In this document: positions 1 through 8,445 of the stretch, in pieces | Layout of the letters: each line of letters begins with the position of its first letter | Position numbering within the stretch: position 1 is the first letter of the stretch | Assembly (NCBI GenBank): GCA_905214925.1 | Contig: CAJMOB010000014.1 | Coordinates: 26,119-90,118 of the forward strand | Reading direction: 5' to 3' | Origin: Scybalomonas sp905214925 | GTDB taxonomy: Bacteria; Bacillota; Clostridia; Lachnospirales; Lachnospiraceae | Length of the DNA: 64,000 bases | Position numbers and translations under genes: made by a program | Notes under the pieces: generated by a model | What the model was told of the DNA's origin: nothing | Seen by the model: only the letters and a program-made list of their open reading frames with translations | Database searches by the model: none

Positions 1-385
1 CACTATTTTTGTCTGAGTGATAATTCATAATAAAAGTAGCTTGGCTTCCTTCCTCTGCATGAATTTCAAGTTCATTCATAGCTTTTACAGAATCTTCATG
101 GAAAAAGTTTAAAATAGTAGGCTCAACCACTTGTTCTTTTGCAGGAATTTGAAAACATTGAATTGGTGTCAAGCTATGCTTCATAAACAGACTCATATCT
201 TCTCCCATTCCTGTCGTTAATTGCTCTAATGTTCTTTCTTTTGTTTCCGTTATGATAATGCCACTTGGCACTTTACAATCAATGGTAAAACGTTCATTTT
301 CTGTATTTTTATCTTTTAATTCACATTCGTTCATATGAAGCCAATTCCATGTTTTGGCTGGTAAACGATTAATTGTCATATCCAT
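1..385 (-). CDS. sufD: SufD-like Fe-S cluster assembly protein, N-terminal part
   Basis: The gene runs off the left edge of the window, so only about 128 N-terminal residues are visible. The start follows sufB directly: the sufB stop and this ATG share one base (TAATG), with no separate ribosome binding site, so translation is probably coupled. The visible part begins MDMTINRLPAKTWNWLHMNE and includes an acidic, strand-rich stretch of the kind seen where SufB/SufD beta-helices begin. In the known pathway SufD partners SufB and SufC in the scaffold that assembles Fe-S clusters. The name rests mainly on gene order sufC-sufB-sufD; the core domain lies outside the window. Confidence 0.85.
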   Translation of the reverse strand, partial: MDMTINRLPAKTWNWLHMNECELKDKNTENERFTIDCKVPSGIIITETKERTLEQLTTGMGEDMSLFMKHSLTPIQCFQIPAKEQVVEPTILNFFHEDSVKAMNELEIHAEEGSQATFIMNYHSDKNS

Positions 386-1791
386 TATCCAATACTTCCT
401 TTCATTTCAAGCTGTATTAAATTGTTCATTTCTACGGCATATTCAAGAGGAAGTTCTTTGGAAACATTATCTGCAAATCCACTTACAATCATAGCTTTTG
501 CATCTTCTTCACTAATTCCTCTTGACATGAGATAGAATACTGCTTCGTCGCTAATACGACCAATTTTTGCCTCATGTCCAATGTCTGCATCATTTGTTCG
601 AATATCCATAGCAGGAATTGTATCGGATCTTGAAATATCATCTAGCATTAAAGATTGACAAGAAACAGCTACTTTACTTTTTTTCGCATTTTTGCTTACA
701 ACGATAGAACTTCTAAAAGTGCTAACACCTCCATCTTTGGAAATGGACTTTGTATTAATATAAGAAGAGGTATTTGGTGCGCTATGTACAATCTTTGCAC
801 CAGTATCTAAGTTTTGTCCCTTTCCTGCAAATGTGATTCCAGTAAACTCCGCTCTTGCTCCTTTTCCTTTTAAAATACTCATTGGATACAGATAAGAAAC
901 GTGAGAACCAAAGGAACCAGATACCCATTCGATTGTGCCACCTTCTTCTACTACCGCACGTTTTGTATTTAAGTTATACATATTTTTAGACCAGTTTTCA
1001 ATGGTAGAATAACGAAGTTTTGCATTTTTCTTTACATATAACTCTACACAACCTGCGTGTAAGTTTGCCACATTATATTTTGGTGCGGAACATCCTTCGA
1101 TGAAATGCAATTCTGCTCCTTCATCTACAATAATAAGGGTATGTTCAAACTGACCTGCTCCTGGTGCATTTAAACGGAAATAAGATTGTAATGGAATATC
1201 TACTTTTACTTTTGGTGGAACATAGACAAAGGATCCTCCTGACCATACAGCTCCATGAAGTGCGGCAAATTTATGATCACTTGGTGTTACAAGTTTCATA
1301 AAATGTTTTTGTATCATCTCTGCATATTCCCCATGCAAAGCACTTTCTAAGTCAGTGTAAATGACACCTTGTGCAGCTACTTCTTCTTTGACATTATGAT
1401 ACACTAATTCGGAGTCGTATTGAGCACCAACTCCCGCAAGAGATTTTTGTTCTGCTTTTGGAATTCCAAGAATTTCAAATGTTTCTTTGATATCCTTTGG
1501 AACTTCAGACCACTTTCCGCTCATATGAGTATTTGGTTTTACATAAGTAGAAATTTCTTCTATATTTAAATCATCAATGGATGGTCCCCAATCAGGAACT
1601 TGCATTTGATTGTAAATTTGTAATGACTGTAAACGGAATATTTCCATCCAAGTTGGATCTTTTTTCTCTTTTGAAATCTTTTCAACGATTTCAGGAGTTA
1701 ACCCATTCGGTAAACGATAAGCGTCTTTTTCTTCATTTTTTATATCATAAATACTTCTGTCGATATCATCAACATATGTTTTTTCTTCCAT
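385..1791 (-). CDS. sufB: Fe-S cluster assembly scaffold protein SufB
   Basis: This 468-residue protein has the normal SufB length and motifs: an N-terminal helical part, then a long beta-helix core with GAQYDSE and the tract LHGAVWSGGSFVYVPPKV, and the C-terminal GRISDEAVFYLMSRGISEEDA typical of the family. SufB is the cytoplasmic scaffold on which clusters form, acting with SufC (ATPase) and SufD. It lies 29 bp after sufC and overlaps sufD by one base, so the three form one operon. No SufS or SufU gene is visible on this side; they may lie beyond the left edge. Confidence 0.96.
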   Translation of the reverse strand: MEEKTYVDDIDRSIYDIKNEEKDAYRLPNGLTPEIVEKISKEKKDPTWMEIFRLQSLQIYNQMQVPDWGPSIDDLNIEEISTYVKPNTHMSGKWSEVPKDIKETFEILGIPKAEQKSLAGVGAQYDSELVYHNVKEEVAAQGVIYTDLESALHGEYAEMIQKHFMKLVTPSDHKFAALHGAVWSGGSFVYVPPKVKVDIPLQSYFRLNAPGAGQFEHTLIIVDEGAELHFIEGCSAPKYNVANLHAGCVELYVKKNAKLRYSTIENWSKNMYNLNTKRAVVEEGGTIEWVSGSFGSHVSYLYPMSILKGKGARAEFTGITFAGKGQNLDTGAKIVHSAPNTSSYINTKSISKDGGVSTFRSSIVVSKNAKKSKVAVSCQSLMLDDISRSDTIPAMDIRTNDADIGHEAKIGRISDEAVFYLMSRGISEEDAKAMIVSGFADNVSKELPLEYAVEMNNLIQLEMKGSIG

Positions 1792-1820
1792 AAGATTTCC
1801 TTTCCAAACGACCTATTTTG

Positions 1821-2573
1821 TCATTGTTGTTCTTTTAAAAATGCTTCAAATCCATTTTCATTAATTTCTTCAATAAGAGAAGCATCTCCTGTTTTGATAA
1901 TTCTTCCATTTACAAGAATATGAGCATAGTCTACTTTTAAAGATTCTAAAATTCTAGTGCTATGAGTAATGATGAGAAGAGCTCCATCTTTTTCTTTTTG
2001 ATAAGTTTCGATTCCTTTTGATACTGTACGAACAGCATCTACATCAAGTCCAGAATCGGTTTCATCTAAAATAGCTAATTTTGGATTTAACATAAGAAGT
2101 TGTAAAATCTCTGCTTTTTTCTTTTCTCCACCAGAGAACCCAATATTTAAGTCACGAAGCGCATAAGATTCATCCATATTAAGAAGTTCCATCGCTTTTT
2201 TTAACTCCTTTTTAAAATCCCACATACGGATTCTAGAACCTTTTCTTTGTTCTACTGCATTTTTAATAAAACTGCTTAAAGAAATACCGGCTACTTCAAG
2301 AGGATTTTGAAAAGATAGGAACATTCCTTCTTTTGCACGTTTATCGGCGCTTTCTTTTGTAATATCTTTTCCGCGGAACATAATTTTTCCACCTGTTGCT
2401 TCATAACGTGGATTTCCCATTAATGTATAACCAAGAGTGGATTTTCCTGCCCCGTTTGGCCCCATTAATACATGAGTTTCTCCTTTACGAATATTTAAAT
2501 GAATATTATGTAAAATTTCTTTTTCTTCTACTTGAACAGTAAGATTTTCTATTTTTAATAATTGATCTAACAT
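1821..2573 (-). CDS. sufC: Fe-S cluster assembly ATPase SufC
   Basis: This is an ABC-type ATPase of 250 residues, the usual SufC length. Visible motifs are Walker A GPNGAGKST near residue 40, the signature NIGFSGGEKKKAEILQ, Walker B LAILDETDSGLDVDA and the H-loop IITHSTR. SufC is a soluble, non-transporter ABC ATPase that drives conformational change in SufBCD. It is the first gene of the operon, and the promoter with its dyad lies just upstream. The start is ATG with an AGGAG-like site (TTGGAGGAATCAG) in front. Confidence 0.96.
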   Translation of the reverse strand: MLDQLLKIENLTVQVEEKEILHNIHLNIRKGETHVLMGPNGAGKSTLGYTLMGNPRYEATGGKIMFRGKDITKESADKRAKEGMFLSFQNPLEVAGISLSSFIKNAVEQRKGSRIRMWDFKKELKKAMELLNMDESYALRDLNIGFSGGEKKKAEILQLLMLNPKLAILDETDSGLDVDAVRTVSKGIETYQKEKDGALLIITHSTRILESLKVDYAHILVNGRIIKTGDASLIEEINENGFEAFLKEQQ

Positions 2574-2617
2574 CGATCTGATTCCTCCAATTCTAAAGTC
2601 AATCTATTCCTATGAAG

Positions 2618-2683
2618 TTAATCCCGACTTATTTAATCAAGATTAATTTACTCTATTATAAAACTAAGATTCAAAGAAATCAA
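2618..2683 (-). promoter_or_regulatory. suf promoter with a 29-bp operator-like palindrome
   Basis: On the minus strand a -35 TTGATT (2678-2683) and a -10 TATAAT (2655-2660) are separated by exactly 17 bp. Immediately downstream, over the expected start point, lies an imperfect palindrome (2618-2646) with arms TTAATCyyGAyT and ArTCrrGATTAA around an AT core. A repressor bound there would block transcription. Such a site suits an Rrf2/IscR-type Fe-S sensing regulator, which commonly controls suf or isc operons, but no regulator gene is visible and the identity is inferred. Confidence 0.7.
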
Positions 2684-2800
2684 GAGTTAATTTATTTTTT
2701 GTTTATAAAGGGGTTTTTTATTTTAGGTTTTTTGATTTTCATAGAGCGAATTTATTTACGTTATAAATCAGAGCTTTGCGAGAAATTCTATATTATAAAA

Positions 2801-2856
2801 AAAGACATAAGAATTTCTTTTTTTACTGAATCTACTGAAATTCTTATGTCTTTTTA
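2801..2856 (-). terminator. Rho-independent terminator after the GGDEF/EAL gene
   Basis: A perfect 14-bp stem, GACATAAGAATTTC (2804-2817) pairing with 2837-2850, is flanked by A and T runs. On the minus strand it lies just past the stop of the gene ending at 2865. The T-tracts on both sides could let it work in both directions. Confidence 0.85.
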
Positions 2857-2864
2857 TTTTCTAT

Positions 2865-5162
2865 TTAGTTATAATATTTGTTACTAAATTCTTCTACAGA
2901 AAGTGGTTTATCATAATAATATCCCTGACCCATGTCGCATTCCATAGAGCGAACTAACTGTTCTTGTTCTGCCGTTTCAATTCCTTCCACAACAGTTTTC
3001 ATTTTTAATTCTTTTGCTAAATGGATAATATTTTTCATAATTAAATCACGTTTTTCTTCATTTTCTCGATCGATTGTTGAAAGAAAAACTCGATCTAATT
3101 TTACTTCATCAATTGGAAGATCTTTTAAAGAATTTAGAGAAGAAAATCCGCTTCCGAAGTCATCCATAGAAATATGAAATCCATTATCACTTAATTCTTT
3201 TAATACTTTTGTGCTTTTCCAAATATCATCGATTACTAGACCTTCTGTAATCTCTAATATAATAAGAGATGGATCGATAGACCAACGTTTCAAAATATTA
3301 CATAATCTGGACACATAGTTTTCTTCATATAACATCAAACGACATTGATTCACAGAAATTGGAACAACAGGATATCCTTTTTCTTTCCACTCTTTCAATT
3401 GAATACAAACTTGTTCTATCATATAAAAATCTAAATTGACACAAAATCCATTTTTCTCAAATATTGGAATAAACTGATCTGGAAATATCATTGTGCTATC
3501 GTCTTTTATCCATCGAACAAGAGCTTCTGCACTTTTTAATTTTCCTGTTTTTAAATCTATTTTGGGCTGTAAGCGAACTTTAAACTCATGATTTTTAAGA
3601 GCATCTTCCATACTATCTTCAATTTTACTCTTTAACATCTCTGGTTCATAAGTTTTAGAAGAAAAGAATAAAATTTCATCTTTCCATTGTTTTGCGCTAT
3701 CTAGCGTCATGCAAGCCTCTGTAATTTTTTTCTCCAAATTTTTTTTATCTGTATAAGTAATAAAACGAACGCCCATAGAACACATAGCTTGTGTTCCTTG
3801 ATTATCTAAAATACGAATCAAGCGTATTCTATGTAGCAATGGACTCATTTTTTTATAAACTTCTTCCTCATTGGAACAATGTGTCAAAATAAGAAATTTT
3901 TCATTTCTTCCTAAAGCAAATATTTCGTCTTGATTTAAACTGACCTTTAAAATTTGACCTATTTGCTTTAACAACACATTAAACTTCTCTATACCATATA
4001 AGTTTTTAATTTGGTTTGTATTATTAATACTTAAAACGATAATGGCATCTTTCTTAGAAGAATCAATATATTTTGGCACTTCTTTTAAAAATTTATCTCG
4101 ATTAAAAGTTTCTGTAATCGGATCAATATATGCTAACTCATACATCGCTTTATTTTTTTTCTGCATCATTCGATAAATATAAAATAATAACAAAAGCAAC
4201 GTAATAAAAAATAATAAAAATATGAGTTGTTGTGCTTGAAACCAATTAATTGTCTCACTAGTTAAAACATCAATTGGTACAACGCACATAATATTCCAAT
4301 TATTAATTCCAATTGCTATATTATTCAATGCATAAACTTGACCGTTTGCTTCTACTTCGACAAAGAAAACTTCCTCATTTGCCAAAGCATTTTTCATAAC
4401 TTCTATATTTTCTTTTCCAAGAGTCATCGTTTCAAAAATGTTACGGCTATCTTTTGGTAAAAGATATAATTCATTGCGCACAACAAAATTCCCTTTGTTA
4501 TCTATAATATGGGCATGGACTTTCTCATTGGACTTTAAATTAGAATTTAAAAGCATCCGAATATTATCTGTCAAATGGGTTCCTGTTAGAACGCCTATGA
4601 TTTTATTATCAGATTTTTGCACTCCATTCTCATAAATAGGTACTGCATATTGATTCGTATAATCTTGTAACTCTTCATCCCAAACAGTTTCCGCAATCCC
4701 TCGCTCTCCTTGTAATGCCTTTGTCACTATTTCGTTTCCTTTTGCACTCTTTTGCTTTACTTTGCCATTTGAATAAACAGAACTGGCTTTATAGTTGGAA
4801 TCAACTACTTGCATTCTTAGAAATTCACTTTGAGCACTGACAATTTCAAGCTGTTCAAAAAAAGATTTTTCTCTTTTTACAAGTTCTTGTGCATCGATTT
4901 CATTCGGGTAAGAATAACCAATCAAAGACGCCAAATTTTCTAGCATCTGTATATTCCCTTCTATATTATCAACTAAAGCATTTTTTGTATTTTCAGCAAT
5001 AGCATCTAGAGATGTTTTTACCTCATTTCTTTGAATTCGATGTGAGTTTGTAGAAAAAAGAATTTCTGAAAAAATAAGCATAATGCATAACAGCAAAACT
5101 AATAAAAATACAAAAATGCTCTCATGTTCCATTTTATTTTTAATAATTTTTCTTATGATCAT
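2865..5162 (-). CDS. Membrane sensor with degenerate GGDEF and intact EAL domain (c-di-GMP phosphodiesterase)
   Basis: The 765-residue protein has a membrane helix at about 13-33, an extracellular sensor region of Cache-like size (about 35-300), a second helix at about 303-328, a GGDEF-like domain and a C-terminal EAL domain. GRNEKF stands where GGDEF is expected, so the cyclase part is probably inactive. The EAL domain keeps E546-A-L, E637, E640, the DDFGSG aspartates D667/D668, K688 and the EGIET glutamates, so it should hydrolyse c-di-GMP. It is monocistronic and ends at its own terminator. The other c-di-GMP gene in the window (24975-26288) has the opposite activity. Confidence 0.92.
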   Translation of the reverse strand: MIIRKIIKNKMEHESIFVFLLVLLLCIMLIFSEILFSTNSHRIQRNEVKTSLDAIAENTKNALVDNIEGNIQMLENLASLIGYSYPNEIDAQELVKREKSFFEQLEIVSAQSEFLRMQVVDSNYKASSVYSNGKVKQKSAKGNEIVTKALQGERGIAETVWDEELQDYTNQYAVPIYENGVQKSDNKIIGVLTGTHLTDNIRMLLNSNLKSNEKVHAHIIDNKGNFVVRNELYLLPKDSRNIFETMTLGKENIEVMKNALANEEVFFVEVEANGQVYALNNIAIGINNWNIMCVVPIDVLTSETINWFQAQQLIFLLFFITLLLLLFYIYRMMQKKNKAMYELAYIDPITETFNRDKFLKEVPKYIDSSKKDAIIVLSINNTNQIKNLYGIEKFNVLLKQIGQILKVSLNQDEIFALGRNEKFLILTHCSNEEEVYKKMSPLLHRIRLIRILDNQGTQAMCSMGVRFITYTDKKNLEKKITEACMTLDSAKQWKDEILFFSSKTYEPEMLKSKIEDSMEDALKNHEFKVRLQPKIDLKTGKLKSAEALVRWIKDDSTMIFPDQFIPIFEKNGFCVNLDFYMIEQVCIQLKEWKEKGYPVVPISVNQCRLMLYEENYVSRLCNILKRWSIDPSLIILEITEGLVIDDIWKSTKVLKELSDNGFHISMDDFGSGFSSLNSLKDLPIDEVKLDRVFLSTIDRENEEKRDLIMKNIIHLAKELKMKTVVEGIETAEQEQLVRSMECDMGQGYYYDKPLSVEEFSNKYYN

Positions 5163-5567
5163 TGTTCCTCACATATCAATCTGTAATATCAAACATCATT
5201 TTATGAAATAGAAGTTTATATCACCTATTCTTTTTATTTTAAACATATCTATTTGGTTACTTTATATATTTACTCCAATATATATTATAAAATAAATCAT
5301 TTAAAAGCACAACAATTTTTCCATATATGGGAATATTTTTTTACTATATTTCACCATAAAACAGTAAAATTCAACAATTCAACCTTACTATTATCATTTC
5401 TGTTTTCCTCTATGAATAAGAAAAAAATTGTTATTTTCTGACTACTCTCATAGGTAATCCTGTGAATTTTCTCCACTGATTTATAACAATTCTTTTTCTT
5501 ATTTGCCAATATTCAATTCCATTTTTCAAAAGATGAAACAGCTAATGTTCATCTTTTCCTATGTATT
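5163..5567. other. Intergenic stretch without a recognised gene
   Basis: This very AT-rich stretch of about 400 bp lies upstream of the EAL-domain gene. The ribosome binding site of that gene (TGAGGAACAATG) is visible at its edge. I see no coding pattern on either strand, no strong hairpin and no convincing -35/-10 pair. Confidence 0.5.
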
Positions 5568-5957
5568 TTATAATAATTCAAAAAATCCATCCGTCATCTC
5601 TACTCCACACATTTTGGCAAAGTCTTTAATGCCTTCCATAAGTTCCTCTCTTGGATAATTACATTCATCCAATCTATCATTGGAAAATTCATTAATATAA
5701 AGATAAAAATTAATACCTAAGCGAAAAATATCATCGATTCCACTGTTGATGTTTTCAAACAATAAATTTTCAGCTTCATTGATTTTTCCTTCATCTGCCA
5801 AGTGAATCAACATTTCATACAGACGATCCGTATCTGTATAATTCTCCTTTTCATCTGGAAGTTCATAAGGTGGAAGCTCTTTTCCTAATGCAAATGCAGC
5901 TAAGGCTCTTGCAGCTTCTTTAATCATTCGCATTACATAATCATTTTCAAATGCCAT
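5568..5957 (-). CDS. Uncharacterised small soluble protein (DUF6483-like)
   Basis: This is a 129-residue, acidic, helical protein without signal peptide or membrane segment. It opens with MAFENDYVMRMIKEAARALA and has the pattern FRLGINFYLYIN followed by a short C-terminal helix. Size and N-terminal pattern resemble a Clostridia family I recall as DUF6483; I know no function for it. An AAGGAG motif lies 11 bp before the ATG. It stands alone, with intergenic DNA on both sides. Confidence 0.65.
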   Translation of the reverse strand: MAFENDYVMRMIKEAARALAAFALGKELPPYELPDEKENYTDTDRLYEMLIHLADEGKINEAENLLFENINSGIDDIFRLGINFYLYINEFSNDRLDECNYPREELMEGIKDFAKMCGVEMTDGFFELL

Positions 5958-6072
5958 AAATATTAAGTCTCCTTTTTTGTTTTAAATCATTAATACTCCT
6001 TTAAAACTCAGTATTTATCAGTATTCTACCACATCACCTACATAAAAACAACAATAATGTTAACGATTAATA

Positions 6073-6113
6073 ATTCAAAAAAAGAACCAGTCTATTCTTA
6101 ACTGGTTCTTTTT
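6073..6113 (-). terminator. Rho-independent terminator after the Big-2 protein gene
   Basis: An 11-bp stem, AAAGAACCAGT (6081-6091) pairing with 6101-6111 around a 9-nt loop, is followed on the minus strand by a T-run. It lies 30 bp past the gene ending at 6143. Confidence 0.85.
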
Positions 6114-6142
6114 ATCCTATTCCATTTCTGCCTTATTCTTCG

Positions 6143-6979
6143 TTATGCTACTGTTAATGTATTCAACATATAGAGTGCTGCCTCTGCAAAATCTTCTCTT
6201 TCTGCCTTACTTGTTCCAATACATTCTATTGTAAAGATGTAAGAACCTTTTTTCTGCACAAAAATAGTTTCATATTCTTGTGTCATACCTTTTTTGGCCC
6301 AAAAGCTCATAATTCCAACTTCTTGTTCTTGCACCTCTGTCATGCCAGTAGAGGCCCATTGCACATAATAACCATCATTTTTCATTTTTGTTACTAAAGA
6401 TTTCAACTGTTCTGATACATAGCTTTTCATTGATACTGCTTTTGTATAAGGTTTCATATTGACATAAATGCAACCTTTATACTCATCATCTGGTAAATTA
6501 ATGCAAATATATTGCATAAAATTCTTTTCATCAGAAAGTTGTTCATAGTCCCAACCATCTGGTAATGTTAAAGAAACACCATCTACCACTTGTAATTCTT
6601 TTCCTGCCACTAATGTTTCATCCTCTTTTGGTGCTATAGTATTCCCAAAGAAAACTTTTACCTTGCAAGTATACTTTTTACCGTTTTTAGAAGTGACAGT
6701 AATGGTTGTTGTTCCAATATTTTTTGCAGTTACTTTTCCTGTATACTTTGTAACCGTTACAACAGATGTATTGTTACTTTTAAATACAGCCTTTCCTTTT
6801 GTGTTCAACAGTTTTAATGTTGTTTTCTTTCCTTGCTTCAACGTTAAACTAGTTTTTGATAACCTCTCTACATTGTTTCCTTTCGCCTGCACTTCCTCCT
6901 TTTTGCCAATTGGTACAAAAACAAGGAGAAGTGCAAAGAAAAAAATAAAGCCTTTTTTCCATATTGTAGATTTTACCAT
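6143..6979 (-). CDS. Secreted protein with a bacterial Ig-like (Big-2) domain
   Basis: I place the start at the ATG at 6979, because AGGAGG lies seven bases before it; an in-frame ATG six codons upstream overlaps that site. The 278-residue product starts with a signal peptide (MVKSTIWKKG, then a hydrophobic stretch ending near VQAKG). A Big-2 fold follows at about residues 35-110 (LTLKQGKKTTLKLLNTKGKA, VTAKNIGTTTITVTS). The C-terminal half looks like a ligand-binding or PsbP-like fold (LTLPDGWDYEQL, MLNTLTVA) of unknown role. It is probably exported and either cell-wall associated or released. Confidence 0.85.
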   Translation of the reverse strand: MVKSTIWKKGFIFFFALLLVFVPIGKKEEVQAKGNNVERLSKTSLTLKQGKKTTLKLLNTKGKAVFKSNNTSVVTVTKYTGKVTAKNIGTTTITVTSKNGKKYTCKVKVFFGNTIAPKEDETLVAGKELQVVDGVSLTLPDGWDYEQLSDEKNFMQYICINLPDDEYKGCIYVNMKPYTKAVSMKSYVSEQLKSLVTKMKNDGYYVQWASTGMTEVQEQEVGIMSFWAKKGMTQEYETIFVQKKGSYIFTIECIGTSKAEREDFAEAALYMLNTLTVA

Positions 6980-7146
6980 ACAAAGACCTCCTGTCATTTC
7001 TTTCCTGAATCCTTCAAGACTTCAAGAAATCACCCTTTTTATAATATCATGAATGCTACTCATAATATTATCACTTTTGTCAAAAATTTTTTATCTGACT
7101 TCTTATTTTTATTATATCACGAGTCTTCTATTAAAGTAAACAATAA

Positions 7147-7189
7147 AAAGCCCTATAAAAATATCCGTTTTCTATTTTTATAGAGCTCC
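7147..7189 (-). terminator. Rho-independent terminator
   Basis: A 15-bp arm, AGCCCTATAAAAATA (7149-7163), pairs with 7173-7187 with one wobble. On the minus strand it is followed by TTTTTATTG. It would end transcripts from the gene at 7335-7898, about 150 bp upstream of it. Confidence 0.8.
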
Positions 7190-7236
7190 TGTTCTATTAT
7201 TCATTTTTTCTTCATTTATTTGAAATTTATATATCA

Positions 7237-7317
7237 TTAATATACTTTTGTCCTCTTCCTTATCATTTGAAGAACGAGAACGATTGCTATGAACCACTTT
7301 ATTTTTCTTCGTTTCAT
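7237..7317 (-). CDS. Possible 26-residue peptide
   Basis: An ATG is preceded by AAGGAAGGGG at five bases. The encoded peptide has a basic start (MKRRKIKW), a short hydrophobic core and a basic end, and it lies 17 bp past the stop of the 7335-7898 gene, before the terminator. Against it, another frame of the same strand stays open from that stop for about 50 codons, so part of this could instead be a displaced C-terminus. Coding status is uncertain. Confidence 0.3.
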   Translation of the reverse strand: MKRRKIKWFIAIVLVLQMIRKRTKVY

Positions 7318-7334
7318 TGAATCCCCTTCCTTTA

Positions 7335-7898
7335 TTACTGAAATTCTTCCCATTCTAAATTTTCTTTTGACCAAAATAATATCATCTCTTTTGGTTCGTT
7401 CTTCTCTTCTTCTAATAACACTTTTATTCCGACCCTTTTTTCTCCTGTAGGAAGTTCAATAGACCAAGGAACGATTTCTAAACAAGCCTCTCTCTTTTTC
7501 ACTGTGAACACTTCATCTAAACTTTGTTGTCGAACTTGAATGTCAAATATTTGTGCTTCTACAAAAGTGCTTTCCTCTTTGTCTTTCACTACAACAAGAA
7601 TTTCATTGATTCCATCTCCAAAAAAATCTTCTTGATATACGTCTAAAATCCTTTTATTCCTATATTTTTTCGTTATCGTAAGATCATCTCCTACTTGTAC
7701 GATTAATTTTGAATTTTTAATATTTCCTTCTTTATCTTTTATAACAGTCACTTTTGTCCTTATTTTTTCTCCTCGTATCACCTCCTGCTCTTTGTAATGA
7801 AGTAACATCTCTAAGCTTCCAATTCCCATAATTGCGAGTAAAATAATTGCTAATACAATACTCCAATTTTTGGTTATTGTCTTTTTCCATTGCCTCAT
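7335..7898 (-). CDS. Membrane-anchored exported protein of unknown function
   Basis: The 187-residue protein has one N-terminal membrane helix (about residues 13-32) after a basic segment, and the remainder is probably outside the cell. The stretch YQEDFFGDGINEILVVVKD resembles the D-x-[FD]-x-DG calcium-loop motif of FG-GAP/VCBS-type repeats. No cysteine lipobox is present. I do not recognise the family. It lies upstream of its own terminator and is the last gene before the sdpR region, which is read the other way. Confidence 0.7.
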   Translation of the reverse strand: MRQWKKTITKNWSIVLAIILLAIMGIGSLEMLLHYKEQEVIRGEKIRTKVTVIKDKEGNIKNSKLIVQVGDDLTITKKYRNKRILDVYQEDFFGDGINEILVVVKDKEESTFVEAQIFDIQVRQQSLDEVFTVKKREACLEIVPWSIELPTGEKRVGIKVLLEEEKNEPKEMILFWSKENLEWEEFQ

Positions 7899-8095
7899 TC
7901 ATGTATCCCCTTGTGAATATTTTTCTACATTTTACCACAAGATTTTTTTCTCGACTATCCTTTTTTTGCAATTTTTTCTCTATTTTTTATGACTTTTTAA
8001 GGAGGTATCATTTCGTATTCTTCTGTCCAGTGATATTTCTTTATTCATTATAAGTAATTTCTGTTCCTAAAGTTGATATGTATATAAAATTGCTA

Positions 8096-8150
8096 TTGAC
8101 TGCGCCTGCAGGAAAATGTATAATCTATTTAAAATAATTTTGAAATAGAT
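8096..8150 (+). promoter_or_regulatory. sdpR promoter with overlapping palindromic operator
   Basis: The sequence shows TTGACT (8096-8101), a 17-bp spacer and a perfect TATAAT (8119-8124). A perfect inverted repeat, ATCTATTT (8123-8130) and AAATAGAT (8143-8150), begins inside the -10 element and covers the expected start point. The placement suggests autorepression by the ArsR-type product of the next gene. Confidence 0.8.
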
Positions 8151-8175
8151 ATCATGAAGGAGTATATTTCATGAA

Positions 8176-8445
8176 ATGAAAGAGACAAGTATTTTTAAAG
8201 TCCTGTCAGACAAGCAGAGAAGAGATATTTTAGTAATGCTGAAAGATGGTAGGATGAGCGCAGGTGAAATAGCAGAAAAATTGGGCGTTACACCAGCAGC
8301 CCTCTCCTACCATCTGAAGTTGCTAAAAAGCGCTGATCTTGTCATGGAGTACAAAAACAAAAATTTTATCTACTATGAAATTAACACAACGGTACTCGAT
8401 GAGTTGATTTTATGGGTCGAGCAATTCGGAGGTAACAGAAAATGA
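8176..8445 (+). CDS. sdpR: ArsR/SdpR-family autorepressor
   Basis: The 89-residue winged-helix protein has the family pattern FKVLSDKQRRDILVMLKDGRM, SAGEIAEKLGVTPAALSYHLKLL and a beta-hairpin YKNKNFIYYEIN. In Bacillus subtilis SdpR represses its own operon and the immunity gene sdpI. Here the stop overlaps the start of an SdpI-like gene (ATGA), giving the same two-gene unit. The start is odd: AAGGAG is spaced ideally for an ATG at 8171, but that frame reads ATG AAA TGA, and the regulator ATG at 8176 overlaps that stop, so initiation may be by re-initiation. Confidence 0.9.
   Translation: MKETSIFKVLSDKQRRDILVMLKDGRMSAGEIAEKLGVTPAALSYHLKLLKSADLVMEYKNKNFIYYEINTTVLDELILWVEQFGGNRK

Larger units (their letters stand above)
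6980..7334. other. Intergenic stretch with one terminator and a doubtful small ORF
   Basis: The gap holds the hairpin at 7147-7189 and a possible 26-codon ORF at 7237-7317, both listed separately. Nothing else stands out. Confidence 0.5.

Noticed and set aside
5253..5441. A 62-codon plus-strand frame in the gap upstream of the EAL gene
   Set aside because: No ribosome binding site and a low-complexity AT-driven composition.
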